A stretch of 64,000 nucleotides of DNA from Flavobacterium sp. HBTb2-11-1 (GTDB lineage Bacteria > Bacteroidota > Bacteroidia > Flavobacteriales > Flavobacteriaceae), in contig NZ_WUMO01000006.1 of the NCBI RefSeq assembly GCF_009826975.1, positions 186,001 to 250,000 on the forward strand, in the 5' to 3' direction. Positions 51,752 through 61,718 of the stretch are shown here, one piece after another. A program made the position numbers and the translations under genes. The notes under the pieces were generated by a model. It did no database searches. It was not told where the DNA came from and saw only the letters and a program-made list of their open reading frames with translations. The first letter of the stretch is position 1, and every line of letters begins with the position of its first letter.

Positions 51752-52108
51752 TTATATTTTCGGCTTCAGCCAAATAGAAGTAAATCCAGAAGAAATGGTA
51801 GAATTACTATAAGATGAAATATTGTTTTTTAAAGAAAAATTGAAAACATCATTCTGTAAATCAAAATCATTTGAAGTGAGAAAGATGTTTAATGTTGAGG
51901 TATTACAGCCGGCATGACGGCATTTTCCATCACAATTATGTTTTTCTTGTTTTGAAGTTTTATTTTCGCAGCATTTTTTAGAACAGCTGTTTTCTTCTTT
52001 AGCGGTAATTTCTTTAGAGTTTCCAGTATGGCATGCGTAAGTATAACTCGGGTTCAAAAAGAAGCTAAGTGTTATAAAAAGCATTATTATGTGGATTTTC
52101 TTGCTCAA
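51752..52108 (-). CDS. Cys-rich secreted protein, probable metal binder
   Basis: About 118 residues. A signal peptide (roughly 1-25, ending YTYA) is followed by a Cys-rich region: CHTGN, NSCSKKCCENKTSKQEKHNCDGKCRHAGCN, with eight Cys in about 50 residues, and then a beta-like tail without Cys. Vicinal CC and CxxxC patterns suggest metal binding, and it belongs to the copper cluster. The frame is open to a GTG at 52129, but the -7 promoter motif TAAATTTG occupies 52129-52136, so translation must begin later: the TTG at 52108 (with KK before the hydrophobic stretch) or the ATG at 52084. Confidence 0.65.
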   Translation of the reverse strand: MSKKIHIIMLFITLSFFLNPSYTYACHTGNSKEITAKEENSCSKKCCENKTSKQEKHNCDGKCRHAGCNTSTLNIFLTSNDFDLQNDVFNFSLKNNISSYSNSTISSGFTSIWLKPKI

Positions 52109-52128
52109 AGAAATTGTTTTTAGTAGCA

Positions 52129-52136
52129 CAAATTTA
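52129..52136 (-). promoter_or_regulatory. Promoter -7 element of the Cys-rich protein gene
   Basis: TAAATTTG on the minus strand, exact TAnnTTTG match; excludes the GTG at 52129 as start. Confidence 0.5.
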
Positions 52137-52178
52137 GCTAAAAATGTTTGAGGAAATAACTTTTTAAGATTTCGATAA

Positions 52179-53012
52179 CTAGAGTTTTTTAAAATCTGTC
52201 GGTTTCATGTTTTTACGTTTCTTGAAATAATTGGTCAAATGACTTTCATCGCTAAAACCAAATTCGTATGCAATCTGTTTAATTGGAAGCTGATTGTTGT
52301 GAAATCTTTTTTCGATTAAAGTCAATCTTAAATTATGAATGTATTCGCGATAGCTGATGCTGAATGTTCTTTTGAAATAAGCGCTAAAATAAGTTTGGGC
52401 AATATTAAAATGTTCTGCGATTACCTTTACCTGAACCAATTTTGGCTGATAAATATTCTGATGAATATAATTGGCTATTTGTTCTGTATCCAAATGTGTC
52501 GATTGCATTTGCAAATTCATACAGCGTATGGTTTCTTTAATTAAACCAAAAATGGAAAGAATCTGATAAAATACAATTGGTGAAGAAGTAACATCGATAT
52601 ACTTATCATAGGTTACAATATTTTCGACTGTATTTTTTAAAATTGTTCTGCAAGGTTCATCAAACTTCAAAACCGTTTCTTTTAAGATTTTATCCCGCAT
52701 GAAACTTTCAGGAGTATTAACTAGAAACTCATCGCAGGTAAGATTTTGTTTGGAGTTGAAATAATTATCAGTGAATTTGATGAAAATGAATCTTGTGCTT
52801 TTTTTTATGTCAAAATAATGTTCATCGTCTGGCGAAATGACAAATAAGTCGCCCGCTTTGTAAGGCAGAAGATTATTATTTAGATGATGAATCCCGCTTC
52901 CTTTCTTAATGTATATGATTTCGTAATACGTATGTGTATGTGGAGGAAGGTGAAATTTTTCTTCTTCAAATTCGTCAAGGACAAGCGTTTTGAATTGATT
53001 TAATTTCGGCAT
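52179..53012 (-). CDS. AraC-family regulator with cupin domain
   Basis: A 277-residue regulator. An N-terminal cupin fold binds the effector (PPHTHTYYEIIYIKKGSGIHHLNN, GDLFVISPDDEHYF); the C-terminal 100 residues hold the two AraC HTH motifs (VKVIAEHFNIAQTYFSAYFKRTF and IKQIAYEFGFSDESHLTNYFKKRKNM). Divergent from the MFS transporter gene 104 bp away, so it probably controls that gene. The ligand is unknown. Confidence 0.9.
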   Translation of the reverse strand: MPKLNQFKTLVLDEFEEEKFHLPPHTHTYYEIIYIKKGSGIHHLNNNLLPYKAGDLFVISPDDEHYFDIKKSTRFIFIKFTDNYFNSKQNLTCDEFLVNTPESFMRDKILKETVLKFDEPCRTILKNTVENIVTYDKYIDVTSSPIVFYQILSIFGLIKETIRCMNLQMQSTHLDTEQIANYIHQNIYQPKLVQVKVIAEHFNIAQTYFSAYFKRTFSISYREYIHNLRLTLIEKRFHNNQLPIKQIAYEFGFSDESHLTNYFKKRKNMKPTDFKKL

Positions 53013-53061
53013 AACTTAAATATACAATTTTATGTCACAAATTTACAATTTATTTCTGGGC

Positions 53062-53078
53062 TAACAGTGTTAATTTTG
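53062..53078 (+). promoter_or_regulatory. Promoter of the MFS gene with a small palindrome
   Basis: TAATTTTG (53071-53078) matches the -7 motif. It overlaps a perfect 11-bp inverted repeat taaca-g-tgtta (53062-53072), a likely contact point for a regulator. Confidence 0.45.
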
Positions 53079-53116
53079 CGTCGTAGAAATCTATTCCTTA
53101 TTTACATTGAATCAAA

Positions 53117-54283
53117 ATGAAAAAAAGTCTTATTGCACTCTCTTTAGGAGGGTTAACTATTGGAATTACAGAATTTGTAATGATGGGATTACTCCCAGAT
53201 ATTGCTTCAGATATGAAAGTTACAATTCCGGTTGCAGGATATTTAATTTCGGCTTATGCACTTGGAGTTGTTATTGGAGCACCTTTATTAGTAATCGCAG
53301 GAAGAAATTATGCGCCTAAAAAAATGCTTTTAATTTTAGCTTTAATGCTGGCTGTTTTTAACGCTTTGTCAATTATTGCTCCAGATTATAATGTTTTATT
53401 TGCATCTCGTTTTCTTTCTGGACTGCCTCACGGAGCATTCTTTGGAGTGGGAGCGGTAGTTGCAAGCCGTTTGGCAGATAAAGGAAAAGAAGCGCAGGCA
53501 ATCTCAATTATGTTTGCTGGTTTAACCATCGCAAACTTAATAGGTGTGCCAATTGGAACTTATATTGGGCATCATTTTATTTGGCGTTATACCTTTGTAT
53601 TAATTGCAATTGTTGGTCTGTTGACTTTTTTGGCAATTTATTTATGGATGCCAAATCTTGAAAAAGGTGAAAGTGTCAATATGAAAGTACAACTTCAATT
53701 TTTTAAGAAAACAGAAGCATGGTTAATTATCGGGATCACAGCAATTGGTTTTGGTGGTCTTTTTGCTTGGATCAGTTATATTGCGCCATTATTAATTAAT
53801 GTATCGAAATTTTCACCAGAAGATGTTTCATCCATCTTAATTCTTGCTGGATTAGGAATGGTGGTGGGGAATTTCGTAGGAGGAAAGTTGGCGGATCGTT
53901 TTTCACCTGCACCAACGACTTTGGCTTTATTATTAGTAATGTCTACCGATTTAGTCTTAGTTTACTTTTTCTCTTTCAATCAATATATGTCCTTATTTCT
54001 GACTTTCTTAACGGGGGCTATTTCGTTCTCTGTAATTGCTCCAATTCAAATGCTGATGATTCGTACTGCAAAAGGAGCAGAGATGATTGCTTCAGCTTCT
54101 CTTCAAGGAAGTTTCAATATTGGGAATGCTCTAGGCGCTTTTCTAGGCGGATTGCCTTTAGCAGCAGGATTTAGCTATTCTTCTCCCAATCTTATTGGAG
54201 TAGTGATGTCGATTATCGGAATGATCATTACATTCATATTAATGAGATTACATCAAAAACAGGTTCAAGTTCAGCCAATATAA
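53117..54283 (+). CDS. MFS transporter, AraJ/drug-efflux type
   Basis: A 388-residue membrane protein with twelve helices. Features of the group are MKKSLIALSLGGLTIGITEFVMMGLLPDIA, the loop-2/3 motif GRNYAPKKML and the loop-4 region FLSGLPHGAFFGVGAVVASRLADKGKEAQAI. AraJ-like members export sugars or small drugs. Own promoter, controlled by the divergent AraC gene, and followed by a terminator. Confidence 0.9.
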   Translation: MKKSLIALSLGGLTIGITEFVMMGLLPDIASDMKVTIPVAGYLISAYALGVVIGAPLLVIAGRNYAPKKMLLILALMLAVFNALSIIAPDYNVLFASRFLSGLPHGAFFGVGAVVASRLADKGKEAQAISIMFAGLTIANLIGVPIGTYIGHHFIWRYTFVLIAIVGLLTFLAIYLWMPNLEKGESVNMKVQLQFFKKTEAWLIIGITAIGFGGLFAWISYIAPLLINVSKFSPEDVSSILILAGLGMVVGNFVGGKLADRFSPAPTTLALLLVMSTDLVLVYFFSFNQYMSLFLTFLTGAISFSVIAPIQMLMIRTAKGAEMIASASLQGSFNIGNALGAFLGGLPLAAGFSYSSPNLIGVVMSIIGMIITFILMRLHQKQVQVQPI

Positions 54284-54304
54284 CTCTAGAAATAATAAAA
54301 TTTT

Positions 54305-54337
54305 AAGCCCTTAACTTTTGATTAAGGGCTTTTTTTG
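54305..54337 (+). terminator. Terminator of the MFS gene
   Basis: Stem aagcccttaa with ttaagggctt, loop of 7, followed by a run of T. Confidence 0.9.
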
Positions 54338-54516
54338 TGCTAGTAAAGATGTAAACTTATGGTCAAAACTACTTTTTCACTCATTCTATTGATTCCATTT
54401 ATAAGTAAAATCATTGTAAATTTTAAAATATTAGTGAAGTTTCCCATCTTTTTTTAGCTAGATTTTAACTTTTTAAGTGTAAAAATAACACCTGATAATT
54501 TCGTAATTAATATTCA

Positions 54517-54752
54517 TGTAATCGATTGTTTTTTTTGAAATAATAGAATCAAATGAACGATTGATAATAATATTTTTAATATTTAAAAGTGAGATAAATT
54601 ATATATGTCATATAAAAAGACGGTAAAAATTTTATTATATAATTTATTTTAGGATTTTTTTGGGAAATTTTATTTTTCGTTTAAAAAAAATATTTATGTT
54701 TGTGTAATCGATTACAAATTTTTTTTTTGACAATATTCGCAATCGATTAAGT
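54517..54752 (+). promoter_or_regulatory. Promoter of the susC operon with three LacI-type palindromes
   Basis: The 576-bp gap after the MFS terminator has no gene. It carries the -7 motif TATGTTTG (54695-54702), directly followed by the perfect 14-bp palindrome tgtaatcgattaca (54703-54716). Half-matching copies lie at 54517-54530 (tgtaatcgattgtt) and 54739-54752 (gcaatcgattaagt). The central AATCGATT with CG axis is of the LacI-family operator type. About 160 bp of leader lies between the promoter and the susC ATG. Confidence 0.55.
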
Positions 54753-54913
54753 TAGATGATGAAAAAGGAAGTTAGAATAAAGATTTAGTGAAGAGATAAA
54801 TAAATTGCTGTTAAATAAAAAACCACAAATATTAAGTAAAAAATGAATTGAAAGTAACCACAAAAAACCACTTAAACCAACAAGAAAAACATTAATAACT
54901 TAAACAATCAACC

Positions 54914-57900
54914 ATGAACTTTAAAGAACTATTAAACAAAGGAGCAAACTTTTGCTTTAAACTTGTTTTCTTACTGTGCTTATTGATCGGTAGTCAAGTA
55001 CACGCGCAAGGCACAACGATAGAGGGAACCGTGAAGGATGCCGCGGGACTTTCTCTTCCTGGGGTAAACGTCTTAGAAAAAGGAACTAAGAACGGAACTT
55101 CTACTGATTTTGATGGGCATTACAAAATAAAACTAACCAATCCGAAAGCTGTATTAATTTTTTCTTTTATAGGGTTTCAAAGCATTAATGTTTCTACAGA
55201 AGGAAAAACTAAAGTAAATGCAACTTTGATTGAAGATGCTAATAACTTAAATGAAGTTGTTGTAATTGGATATGGAACTTCTAAGAAATCTGATTTGACT
55301 GGTGCAGTTTCTACTATCTCAGGAGCTGACTTGAAAAAAGTGCCGGTAGCAAATGTTGCCGAAGCTTTAACTGGTAGAATTGCGGGTGTGCAAGTAACTG
55401 CTGCCGAAGGTTCTCCAGATGCAGATATTAGAATTAGAGTTCGTGGTGGTGGTTCGCTTACACAAGATGCTTCGCCCTTAATTATTGTGGATGGTTTTCC
55501 AGTCAATAACATGAATGATATTTCTTCATCTGACATTGATACGATGACTGTTTTAAAAGATGCCGCCTCAACTGCTATCTACGGATCACGTGGTGCAAAT
55601 GGGGTAATTCTTATTACAACAAAAAAAGGTAAAGATGGAAAAATGGCAGTGAACTTCAATATGTTCTATGGTATGAAAACGATGGCAAAAGAGATTGATG
55701 TTTTGTCGCCTGAAGATTATACTAAATGGCAATACGAATATGCTTTGCTTTCTCAAACTGGAACAAAAGTACCTTCTAATCCAGATTCTTATACTAAATA
55801 TTTTGGAAATTGGGAAGATCATGATATGTACAATGGCTTAAAGGGAGATGATTGGCAAAAACAGATTTTTGGGCGTACAGGTGAGGTTCAAAGCCGTGAT
55901 TTAGGAATTAGAGGTGGTACAGAAAAGTTGAACTACAATTTTAATTATGCTCATTATGATGAAAAAGCAATTATGATAGGTTCAAACTATAAAAGAAACA
56001 ACTTGTCATTAGCTTTAAAAAGTAAATTAAATGATAAGATTGATGTTGGTTTTACAATGCGTTATTCAGATACAGAGATTGACGGTGGTGGTGTAAATGA
56101 ACAAAATGAAAAATCTTCATCAGATTCTCGTATGCGTACTATTGTTGGGTATGCACCGCTTCCAGTAGCAGGTCTAACATCAGAAGATGTAAATGGGGAC
56201 GGGTCAGATATGCTAATAAATCCTTTTAAATCTGTTTCTGATAATGATCGTCAGCAGCTTCGTAAAAATTTTAATATGCTAGGAAGTTTTGGATGGCAGA
56301 TTGTAGATAATTTAAAGTTGAACGTAGATTTAGGTTTAGATAATTTTTATAACCAAGACTATCGTTTTTATGGACTAACTACTTATTACGTAGCCAATTC
56401 TCCAGCGGCAACTCTTCAAGATATGCCTGCAATGATCATGGCTGATACTAAAGATAAGCGTTTCAGAAATGCTAATACACTGAATTACGATTTCAAAAAA
56501 ATAATGGGAGAAGATCATCATTTGACTGCTCTTGTTGGAGAAGAAAGTATTACATACACTTCAAATACTGTAACGACTACAATTCATGGATACCCTACGT
56601 TTTTTGATTTTGAGAAAGCAAAGACACTTACAAGTCAAGGAACGCCGCAAGCAGTAGATAACTACTATAATCCAGATGATAAATTATTGTCATTCTTTGG
56701 ACGTGCTAATTATGATTACAAAAATCGTTACATATTCTCAGCTACTTTTCGTGCAGATGGTTCAAGTAAATTCTTAGAAGGAAATCGTTGGGGATATTTC
56801 CCAGCTTTTGCAGCAGGATGGAAAATCTCAGAAGAGAATTTCTTGAAAAATAAAAACTGGCTTAGTCTTTTAAAGGTTAGAGCAAGTTATGGTGAAGCAG
56901 GAAATAATAATATCCCTGTTGGACAGCAAATTCAAATTTTCCAATCTACACCAACAACATGGATAAACGGTGTTACTAGTGTTTGGGCACCTTCAAAAAC
57001 AATGCCTAATCCAGATTTGAAATGGGAAACAACAGTGACTCAGAACTTTGGTTTAGATTTTGGATTTTTTAAAAACCGTTTAAGCGGGAATTTTGATATC
57101 TATAAAAATATTACAAGCGATTTGTTAATCAATTTCCCAGTTCCAGGATCTGGATATGATTATCAATACCGCAACATGGGAGAAACACAAAATACAGGTT
57201 TCGAAGCTACTTTAAATGTTGTGGCAATTGAAAAAGCTAAATATGGTTTGAATTTTTCTTTCAATATGTCAGTAAACAAAAATCGTATAAACTCATTGGG
57301 TGTTATGAATAATTTTGGACAAGCTACTGGTTGGGCTTCTTCACAAATTGGAGATGATTATCTAATAGCAGTTGGCTCTTCTTTAGGTGCTATGTATGGT
57401 TATAAAAATGACGGAAGATACGAAGTTTCTGATTTTGATTATGTTGGAGGGAAATACGTTTTAAAAAGTGACGTAATTGCTACTGCTACTACTTTAGTGG
57501 GAGACGGAAGTTCTCTTAAACCTGGAGACATGAAATTAAAAGATGTTAATGGAGATGGTAAAGTAGATATAAATGATAAAACAGTTATTGGAAATGTTAA
57601 TCCAAAAAGTTCAGGAGGTTTTATAATCAACGGAAATGCTTATGGATTTGATTTAATGGCAGCGTTTAACTGGAGCATAGGTAATGAAATATATAATGCT
57701 GATAAAATTGAATTTTCTACAGCAACTGCTTCAGGAAAATATAAAAACTTAAATTCTACTATGGCCGATGGAAAAAGATGGACTAATCTAGATCCAGCAA
57801 CTGGCCAATTAGTAACCGATAATCCTGAAGCTTTAGCCGCCCTTAATGCTAATACTACTATGTGGTCACCATATATGAGATCTGCAATTTTTACAGATTG

Positions 57901-58159
57901 GGCAGTTGAAGATGCATCATTTTTAAGATTAAATACTTTAACATTAGGATATACAACTCCAGAAATGTTTACATCTAAACTTGGAATTTCTAAATTAAGA
58001 TTCTACTTGACGGCAAGCAATGTTTTTGTTTGGACTAACTACTCAGGCTCAGATCCTGAAGTTTCAACAAGAAGAAAAAACCCACTTACACCAGGGGTTG
58101 ATTCAAGTCCTTATCCAAGAAGCAGACAAATGATTTTTGGAATGAATCTTAATTTCTAA
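54914..58159 (+). CDS. SusC/RagA-type TonB-dependent outer-membrane transporter
   Basis: A 1081-residue outer-membrane protein. Signal peptide to about residue 32 (QVHAQ), a carboxypeptidase-D regulatory-like domain (about 35-115, EGTVKDAAGLSLPGVNVLEKGTKNGTSTDFDGHY), a plug domain from about 120 (VVVIGYGTSKKSDLTGAVSTISGADLKK), and a 22-strand barrel to the C-terminal Phe. It imports oligosaccharides with SusD, using TonB energy. The substrate cannot be read from the sequence. First gene of a three-gene operon, 17 bp before susD. Confidence 0.95.
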   Translation: MNFKELLNKGANFCFKLVFLLCLLIGSQVHAQGTTIEGTVKDAAGLSLPGVNVLEKGTKNGTSTDFDGHYKIKLTNPKAVLIFSFIGFQSINVSTEGKTKVNATLIEDANNLNEVVVIGYGTSKKSDLTGAVSTISGADLKKVPVANVAEALTGRIAGVQVTAAEGSPDADIRIRVRGGGSLTQDASPLIIVDGFPVNNMNDISSSDIDTMTVLKDAASTAIYGSRGANGVILITTKKGKDGKMAVNFNMFYGMKTMAKEIDVLSPEDYTKWQYEYALLSQTGTKVPSNPDSYTKYFGNWEDHDMYNGLKGDDWQKQIFGRTGEVQSRDLGIRGGTEKLNYNFNYAHYDEKAIMIGSNYKRNNLSLALKSKLNDKIDVGFTMRYSDTEIDGGGVNEQNEKSSSDSRMRTIVGYAPLPVAGLTSEDVNGDGSDMLINPFKSVSDNDRQQLRKNFNMLGSFGWQIVDNLKLNVDLGLDNFYNQDYRFYGLTTYYVANSPAATLQDMPAMIMADTKDKRFRNANTLNYDFKKIMGEDHHLTALVGEESITYTSNTVTTTIHGYPTFFDFEKAKTLTSQGTPQAVDNYYNPDDKLLSFFGRANYDYKNRYIFSATFRADGSSKFLEGNRWGYFPAFAAGWKISEENFLKNKNWLSLLKVRASYGEAGNNNIPVGQQIQIFQSTPTTWINGVTSVWAPSKTMPNPDLKWETTVTQNFGLDFGFFKNRLSGNFDIYKNITSDLLINFPVPGSGYDYQYRNMGETQNTGFEATLNVVAIEKAKYGLNFSFNMSVNKNRINSLGVMNNFGQATGWASSQIGDDYLIAVGSSLGAMYGYKNDGRYEVSDFDYVGGKYVLKSDVIATATTLVGDGSSLKPGDMKLKDVNGDGKVDINDKTVIGNVNPKSSGGFIINGNAYGFDLMAAFNWSIGNEIYNADKIEFSTATASGKYKNLNSTMADGKRWTNLDPATGQLVTDNPEALAALNANTTMWSPYMRSAIFTDWAVEDASFLRLNTLTLGYTTPEMFTSKLGISKLRFYLTASNVFVWTNYSGSDPEVSTRRKNPLTPGVDSSPYPRSRQMIFGMNLNF

Positions 58160-58176
58160 TTTTAAATTATCACAAA

Positions 58177-59991
58177 ATGAAACATAAATTAATAATAGCG
58201 GGACTGATTATTTCGAGTTTATTTAGTTCTTGCCAACAGTTTGAAGATGACTATTTAGATACAGATGCGCCATCGACATTAGATCCAGCCTTAATTTTTT
58301 CTGAACCAGACCTTGCCAAAGGAGCTGTTGACGGAATAAAAGTGCCTTTCGCTGAGACTAACTCTTATAGAGGAAGATTTTTACCATATTATGGATTAAA
58401 TACAGATACAGAATGGTATAATACTTCTCAGACCGCAGGAGATAAAGCAGATTTGTGTGTTTATGATGCTAAGCCAAGTAATACAGAGATGAATACAACA
58501 AATAATGCTTATTCAATGATGTTTTCTGGTATTGAACGTGCAAATGTTTGTATTACAGGAATGCGTCAATATGGAGATCCTAAACCAGGGACACAAATGG
58601 GACAGCTATTAGGAGAAGCTTTAACGCTAAGAGCAATTTACTATGCTGATTTGCTAAAAGCATGGGGAGATGTCCCTGCTCGTTTTGAACCTATTACTAC
58701 CGCAACTTTATATTTGCCTAAAACAAGTAGAGATGTTATTTACAAACAATTACTTGCAGATTTAGGAGAGGCAGCGACATTGGTGGCATGGCCTAATGAA
58801 ACTTCTTATACAAGTACAGTAGAACATGTAAATAAAGCTTTTGTAAAAGCATTTAGAGCGCGTTTGGCTTTGGTAGCAAGTGGCTATCAGCAATATCCTG
58901 ATGGAGTAAGAAGGAGTAATGATCCAGAACTTTCAGTTGCTAACATGTATGCATTGGCATTAAAAGAATCTCGTGAAGTAATCCAAAGTGGTTCTGCTCA
59001 TTTAGAATCTACTTTTGAAGGGTTATGGAGAAAATATAATCAAGAAATTACTACTGCAGGGGGTGAATCACTTTGGGAGCTTCCTTTTGCAGATGGTCGC
59101 GGCCGTATGTTGTTTACGTTTGCAGTAAAACATACCTCTCCAAGTGATCAATTTCAGCAAAACGGAGCAAACCGTGGAGGTGTAGCAGGTCCCTTGCCAT
59201 TTGTGTTCTATGATTATGATCAGACAGATTTGCGTAGAGATGTTACCTGCGTGCCTTACAAATGGGGTACTGCTGTAGCTGCAACTCCTTATCCAATTGC
59301 TAAGCAAGAGTTAACAGGATTAGATACTTGGTGTTTTGGTAAATATCGTTATGAGTGGATGACACGTAGGGTTACTTCTGATAATGATGATGGTGTTAAT
59401 AAAATGTACATGCGTTATGCTGAAGTCCTTCTTATTGCAGCTGAAACAGCAAATGAATTAGAAGGCCCTGGTGCAGCTATGCCTTATTTAAAAGAAATTA
59501 GAAGAAGATCATTTTCTTCAGCTGATCAGGCTGTGAAAGTTGAGAACTATGTAAATAATTTAACTAGTAAAGAAGCAATGTTTAATGCTCTTGTTGAAGA
59601 AAATAAATTTGAATTTACGGGAGAAATGGAGCGTAAACAAGCGCTTATTCGTTGGAATTTGCTTAAAACCAATTTAGACAAAGCAAAACAAAAAATGGCA
59701 GACTTATCAGCTCGTACTGGTGAATATGCTGATGTGCCTGCAACTTTATACTATAAATATAAATCTGATAATGTAAGCTTAGATATTTATGGATTAAATA
59801 GAGGAGAAACTACAAATCCGGGAGCTGCATATATGTCTTTTGCATGGACTTGGACAGGAACAGCTGCTGATGCTAAGATAGCCTCGTTGTATAAAGTAGG
59901 AGTGAACCCTGATAACAGACAATTTTGGCCAATATGGCAAGTATTCCTTGATGGAAGTAATGGCCAGTTAAAAAATGATTTTGGTTATTAA
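58177..59991 (+). CDS. SusD/RagB-type surface lipoprotein
   Basis: A 604-residue lipoprotein with a lipobox LFSSC (Cys at about 19). It forms a lid on SusC and binds sugars. SusD marks: EDDYLDTDAPSTLDP, the NVCITGM region, GEALTLRAIYYADLLKAWGDVP, and late helix segments with RYAEVLLIAAETANEL and EENKFEFTGEMERKQALIRW. Lies between susC and the beta-helix lipoprotein, separated by 26 bp. Confidence 0.95.
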   Translation: MKHKLIIAGLIISSLFSSCQQFEDDYLDTDAPSTLDPALIFSEPDLAKGAVDGIKVPFAETNSYRGRFLPYYGLNTDTEWYNTSQTAGDKADLCVYDAKPSNTEMNTTNNAYSMMFSGIERANVCITGMRQYGDPKPGTQMGQLLGEALTLRAIYYADLLKAWGDVPARFEPITTATLYLPKTSRDVIYKQLLADLGEAATLVAWPNETSYTSTVEHVNKAFVKAFRARLALVASGYQQYPDGVRRSNDPELSVANMYALALKESREVIQSGSAHLESTFEGLWRKYNQEITTAGGESLWELPFADGRGRMLFTFAVKHTSPSDQFQQNGANRGGVAGPLPFVFYDYDQTDLRRDVTCVPYKWGTAVAATPYPIAKQELTGLDTWCFGKYRYEWMTRRVTSDNDDGVNKMYMRYAEVLLIAAETANELEGPGAAMPYLKEIRRRSFSSADQAVKVENYVNNLTSKEAMFNALVEENKFEFTGEMERKQALIRWNLLKTNLDKAKQKMADLSARTGEYADVPATLYYKYKSDNVSLDIYGLNRGETTNPGAAYMSFAWTWTGTAADAKIASLYKVGVNPDNRQFWPIWQVFLDGSNGQLKNDFGY

Positions 59992-60017
59992 ATTCTTTAA
60001 TAAATTAATAAGTTATT

Positions 60018-61595
60018 ATGATGAACACAAAAAATATATTTAGAGGACTAATAACCATATTATTGCTTGCAATTACTATTTCGGGTTGCGAGAGTTATAA
60101 TGAAGAGTTGTTAGACGGCATAGGAAACACAAGAGAATTTTCGCCTATCGGGCTCACAGCCAAAATTAGAAATTCAACTACAGTTGAATTAAATTGGGGC
60201 GTTAAAGCAGATGAAAATCCAGATCATTACGTGGTAGAATTTAGCCCAGATGATCCAGAATTCAAGACTATTTTTAAGACAATGAATGTTTCAGCTAGCC
60301 AACTACCAATACAAGTAGCTTTAGAAGGAGAAACTACTTATTCTATTAGAGTAAAATCGGTTAGTGCAGCTGGTCTTGAGGATTCTAAATGGTCTGTTAC
60401 AACAGCAACAACATTATCTGAACAAATTTTCTATCCAATTAAGGATGAAGAAATTCAAGCTACATCTATTACTCTGAGATGGCCACCTAACAGTAATGTA
60501 ACTCATATTTCGTTGCAACCAGGTGATCTAACTCACACCATAACAGCAGAAGAAAAAACGGCTGGAGTGGCAATTGTTACAGGTTTAACCCCTGAAACAA
60601 GCTATACAGCTACTTTAAAAAATGGAACTAAAACAAGAGGTGTACTAAATTTCACAAGCGGTGTTGATCTTACAAATGGTATTGTGGTAAATCCGGGAGA
60701 TGATTTAAATGCTAAAATAGGTCAGGTAACAGCAGGATCTAGATTATTGCTTATGCCAGGTGTTTATCAGACAACGGGCGAGGTTATTTTAAATAAAACA
60801 CTTATCATTAGAGGTGTAAGGCCAGAAAATAAACCAAAACTGAATGTGAAATTTACTATAAACGCAGCTCTTGTTAACCTGTCATTGGTTGATTTAGAAT
60901 TAACTGGAGCTGGATTGACTAATGGTGCAGTCTTAACTGTTTCTGGAGCTTCTACTGGTTATGGAAATATTTTAATTAATAAATGTTACATACATGATTA
61001 TACACGTGCATTAATTGCGGCGAGTGTGTCAAATTCAAAAGTAGCTTCATTTACAGTTGATAACAGTATTGTTAAGTTAGTAAATACAAATGCAGGAGCT
61101 GATTTTATTGACTTTAGAAATACATATGTTGGAAGTATAGTACTTAAAAATAGCACATTTGATTCTTGTTCTACAGGACGTGATTTTGTTAGAGTAGATG
61201 CGGTTCTTCCAACTGGAGGAGGTTATTCAGGTACAGGATTAAAAACTACAACTTTAATACAAAACTGTACGTTGTATAATGTTTCAAATACGGTAGCGCC
61301 AAAAAGAATTTTGTACGTAAGATTTTTAGATAATAGTTCGACAGTAATGAATACTTTGATTGTAGCAACATCGGCTATTTATACGAATCAGGCAGCGACA
61401 GAAGCTCCTACATTTAGTAAAAATTATTACTACACAGCGGCAAGTTTTATGGATGCTAGTATTGCTTTGAATAAAGTAGACGCAACTGGAGTAACAGCAA
61501 ATCCACAGTTTGTTGATGCTGCAACAGGTAACTTTAAAGTTCAAAACCAAACAATGATTGATAATAATATTGGAGATCCTCGTTGGTTAAAATAA
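60018..61595 (+). CDS. Surface lipoprotein with Fn3 and DUF4957/DUF5123 beta-helix
   Basis: A 525-residue lipoprotein (lipobox ISGC near residue 22). Order: two Fn3-like domains (about 40-140 and 145-215, with VELNWGVKADENPDHYVVEF), then a parallel beta-helix (about 220-525) of the DUF4957 and DUF5123 type, marked by GSRLLLMPGVYQTTGEVILNKTLIIRG and VTANPQFVDAATGNFKVQN. Such proteins often sit in loci for pectin or alginate and may bind the polysaccharide at the surface. No catalytic residues could be assigned. It is last in the operon; a strong terminator follows. Confidence 0.85.
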   Translation: MMNTKNIFRGLITILLLAITISGCESYNEELLDGIGNTREFSPIGLTAKIRNSTTVELNWGVKADENPDHYVVEFSPDDPEFKTIFKTMNVSASQLPIQVALEGETTYSIRVKSVSAAGLEDSKWSVTTATTLSEQIFYPIKDEEIQATSITLRWPPNSNVTHISLQPGDLTHTITAEEKTAGVAIVTGLTPETSYTATLKNGTKTRGVLNFTSGVDLTNGIVVNPGDDLNAKIGQVTAGSRLLLMPGVYQTTGEVILNKTLIIRGVRPENKPKLNVKFTINAALVNLSLVDLELTGAGLTNGAVLTVSGASTGYGNILINKCYIHDYTRALIAASVSNSKVASFTVDNSIVKLVNTNAGADFIDFRNTYVGSIVLKNSTFDSCSTGRDFVRVDAVLPTGGGYSGTGLKTTTLIQNCTLYNVSNTVAPKRILYVRFLDNSSTVMNTLIVATSAIYTNQAATEAPTFSKNYYYTAASFMDASIALNKVDATGVTANPQFVDAATGNFKVQNQTMIDNNIGDPRWLK

Positions 61596-61616
61596 AAATC
61601 GTGGTTGATTAAATAG

Positions 61617-61656
61617 AAAAAGCGGGATACAATTTTTTTTGTAATCCCGCTTTTTA
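61617..61656 (+). terminator. Terminator of the susC operon
   Basis: Stem aaaaagcgggat with atcccgctttt, an AT-rich loop with its own cross-pairing, and a T-run. Confidence 0.85.
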
Positions 61657-61718
61657 GTTTTTAATTTGATCTTTATCTGCTTTGATATAATTTGATTACA
61701 AATAAAGACCTATAAATT

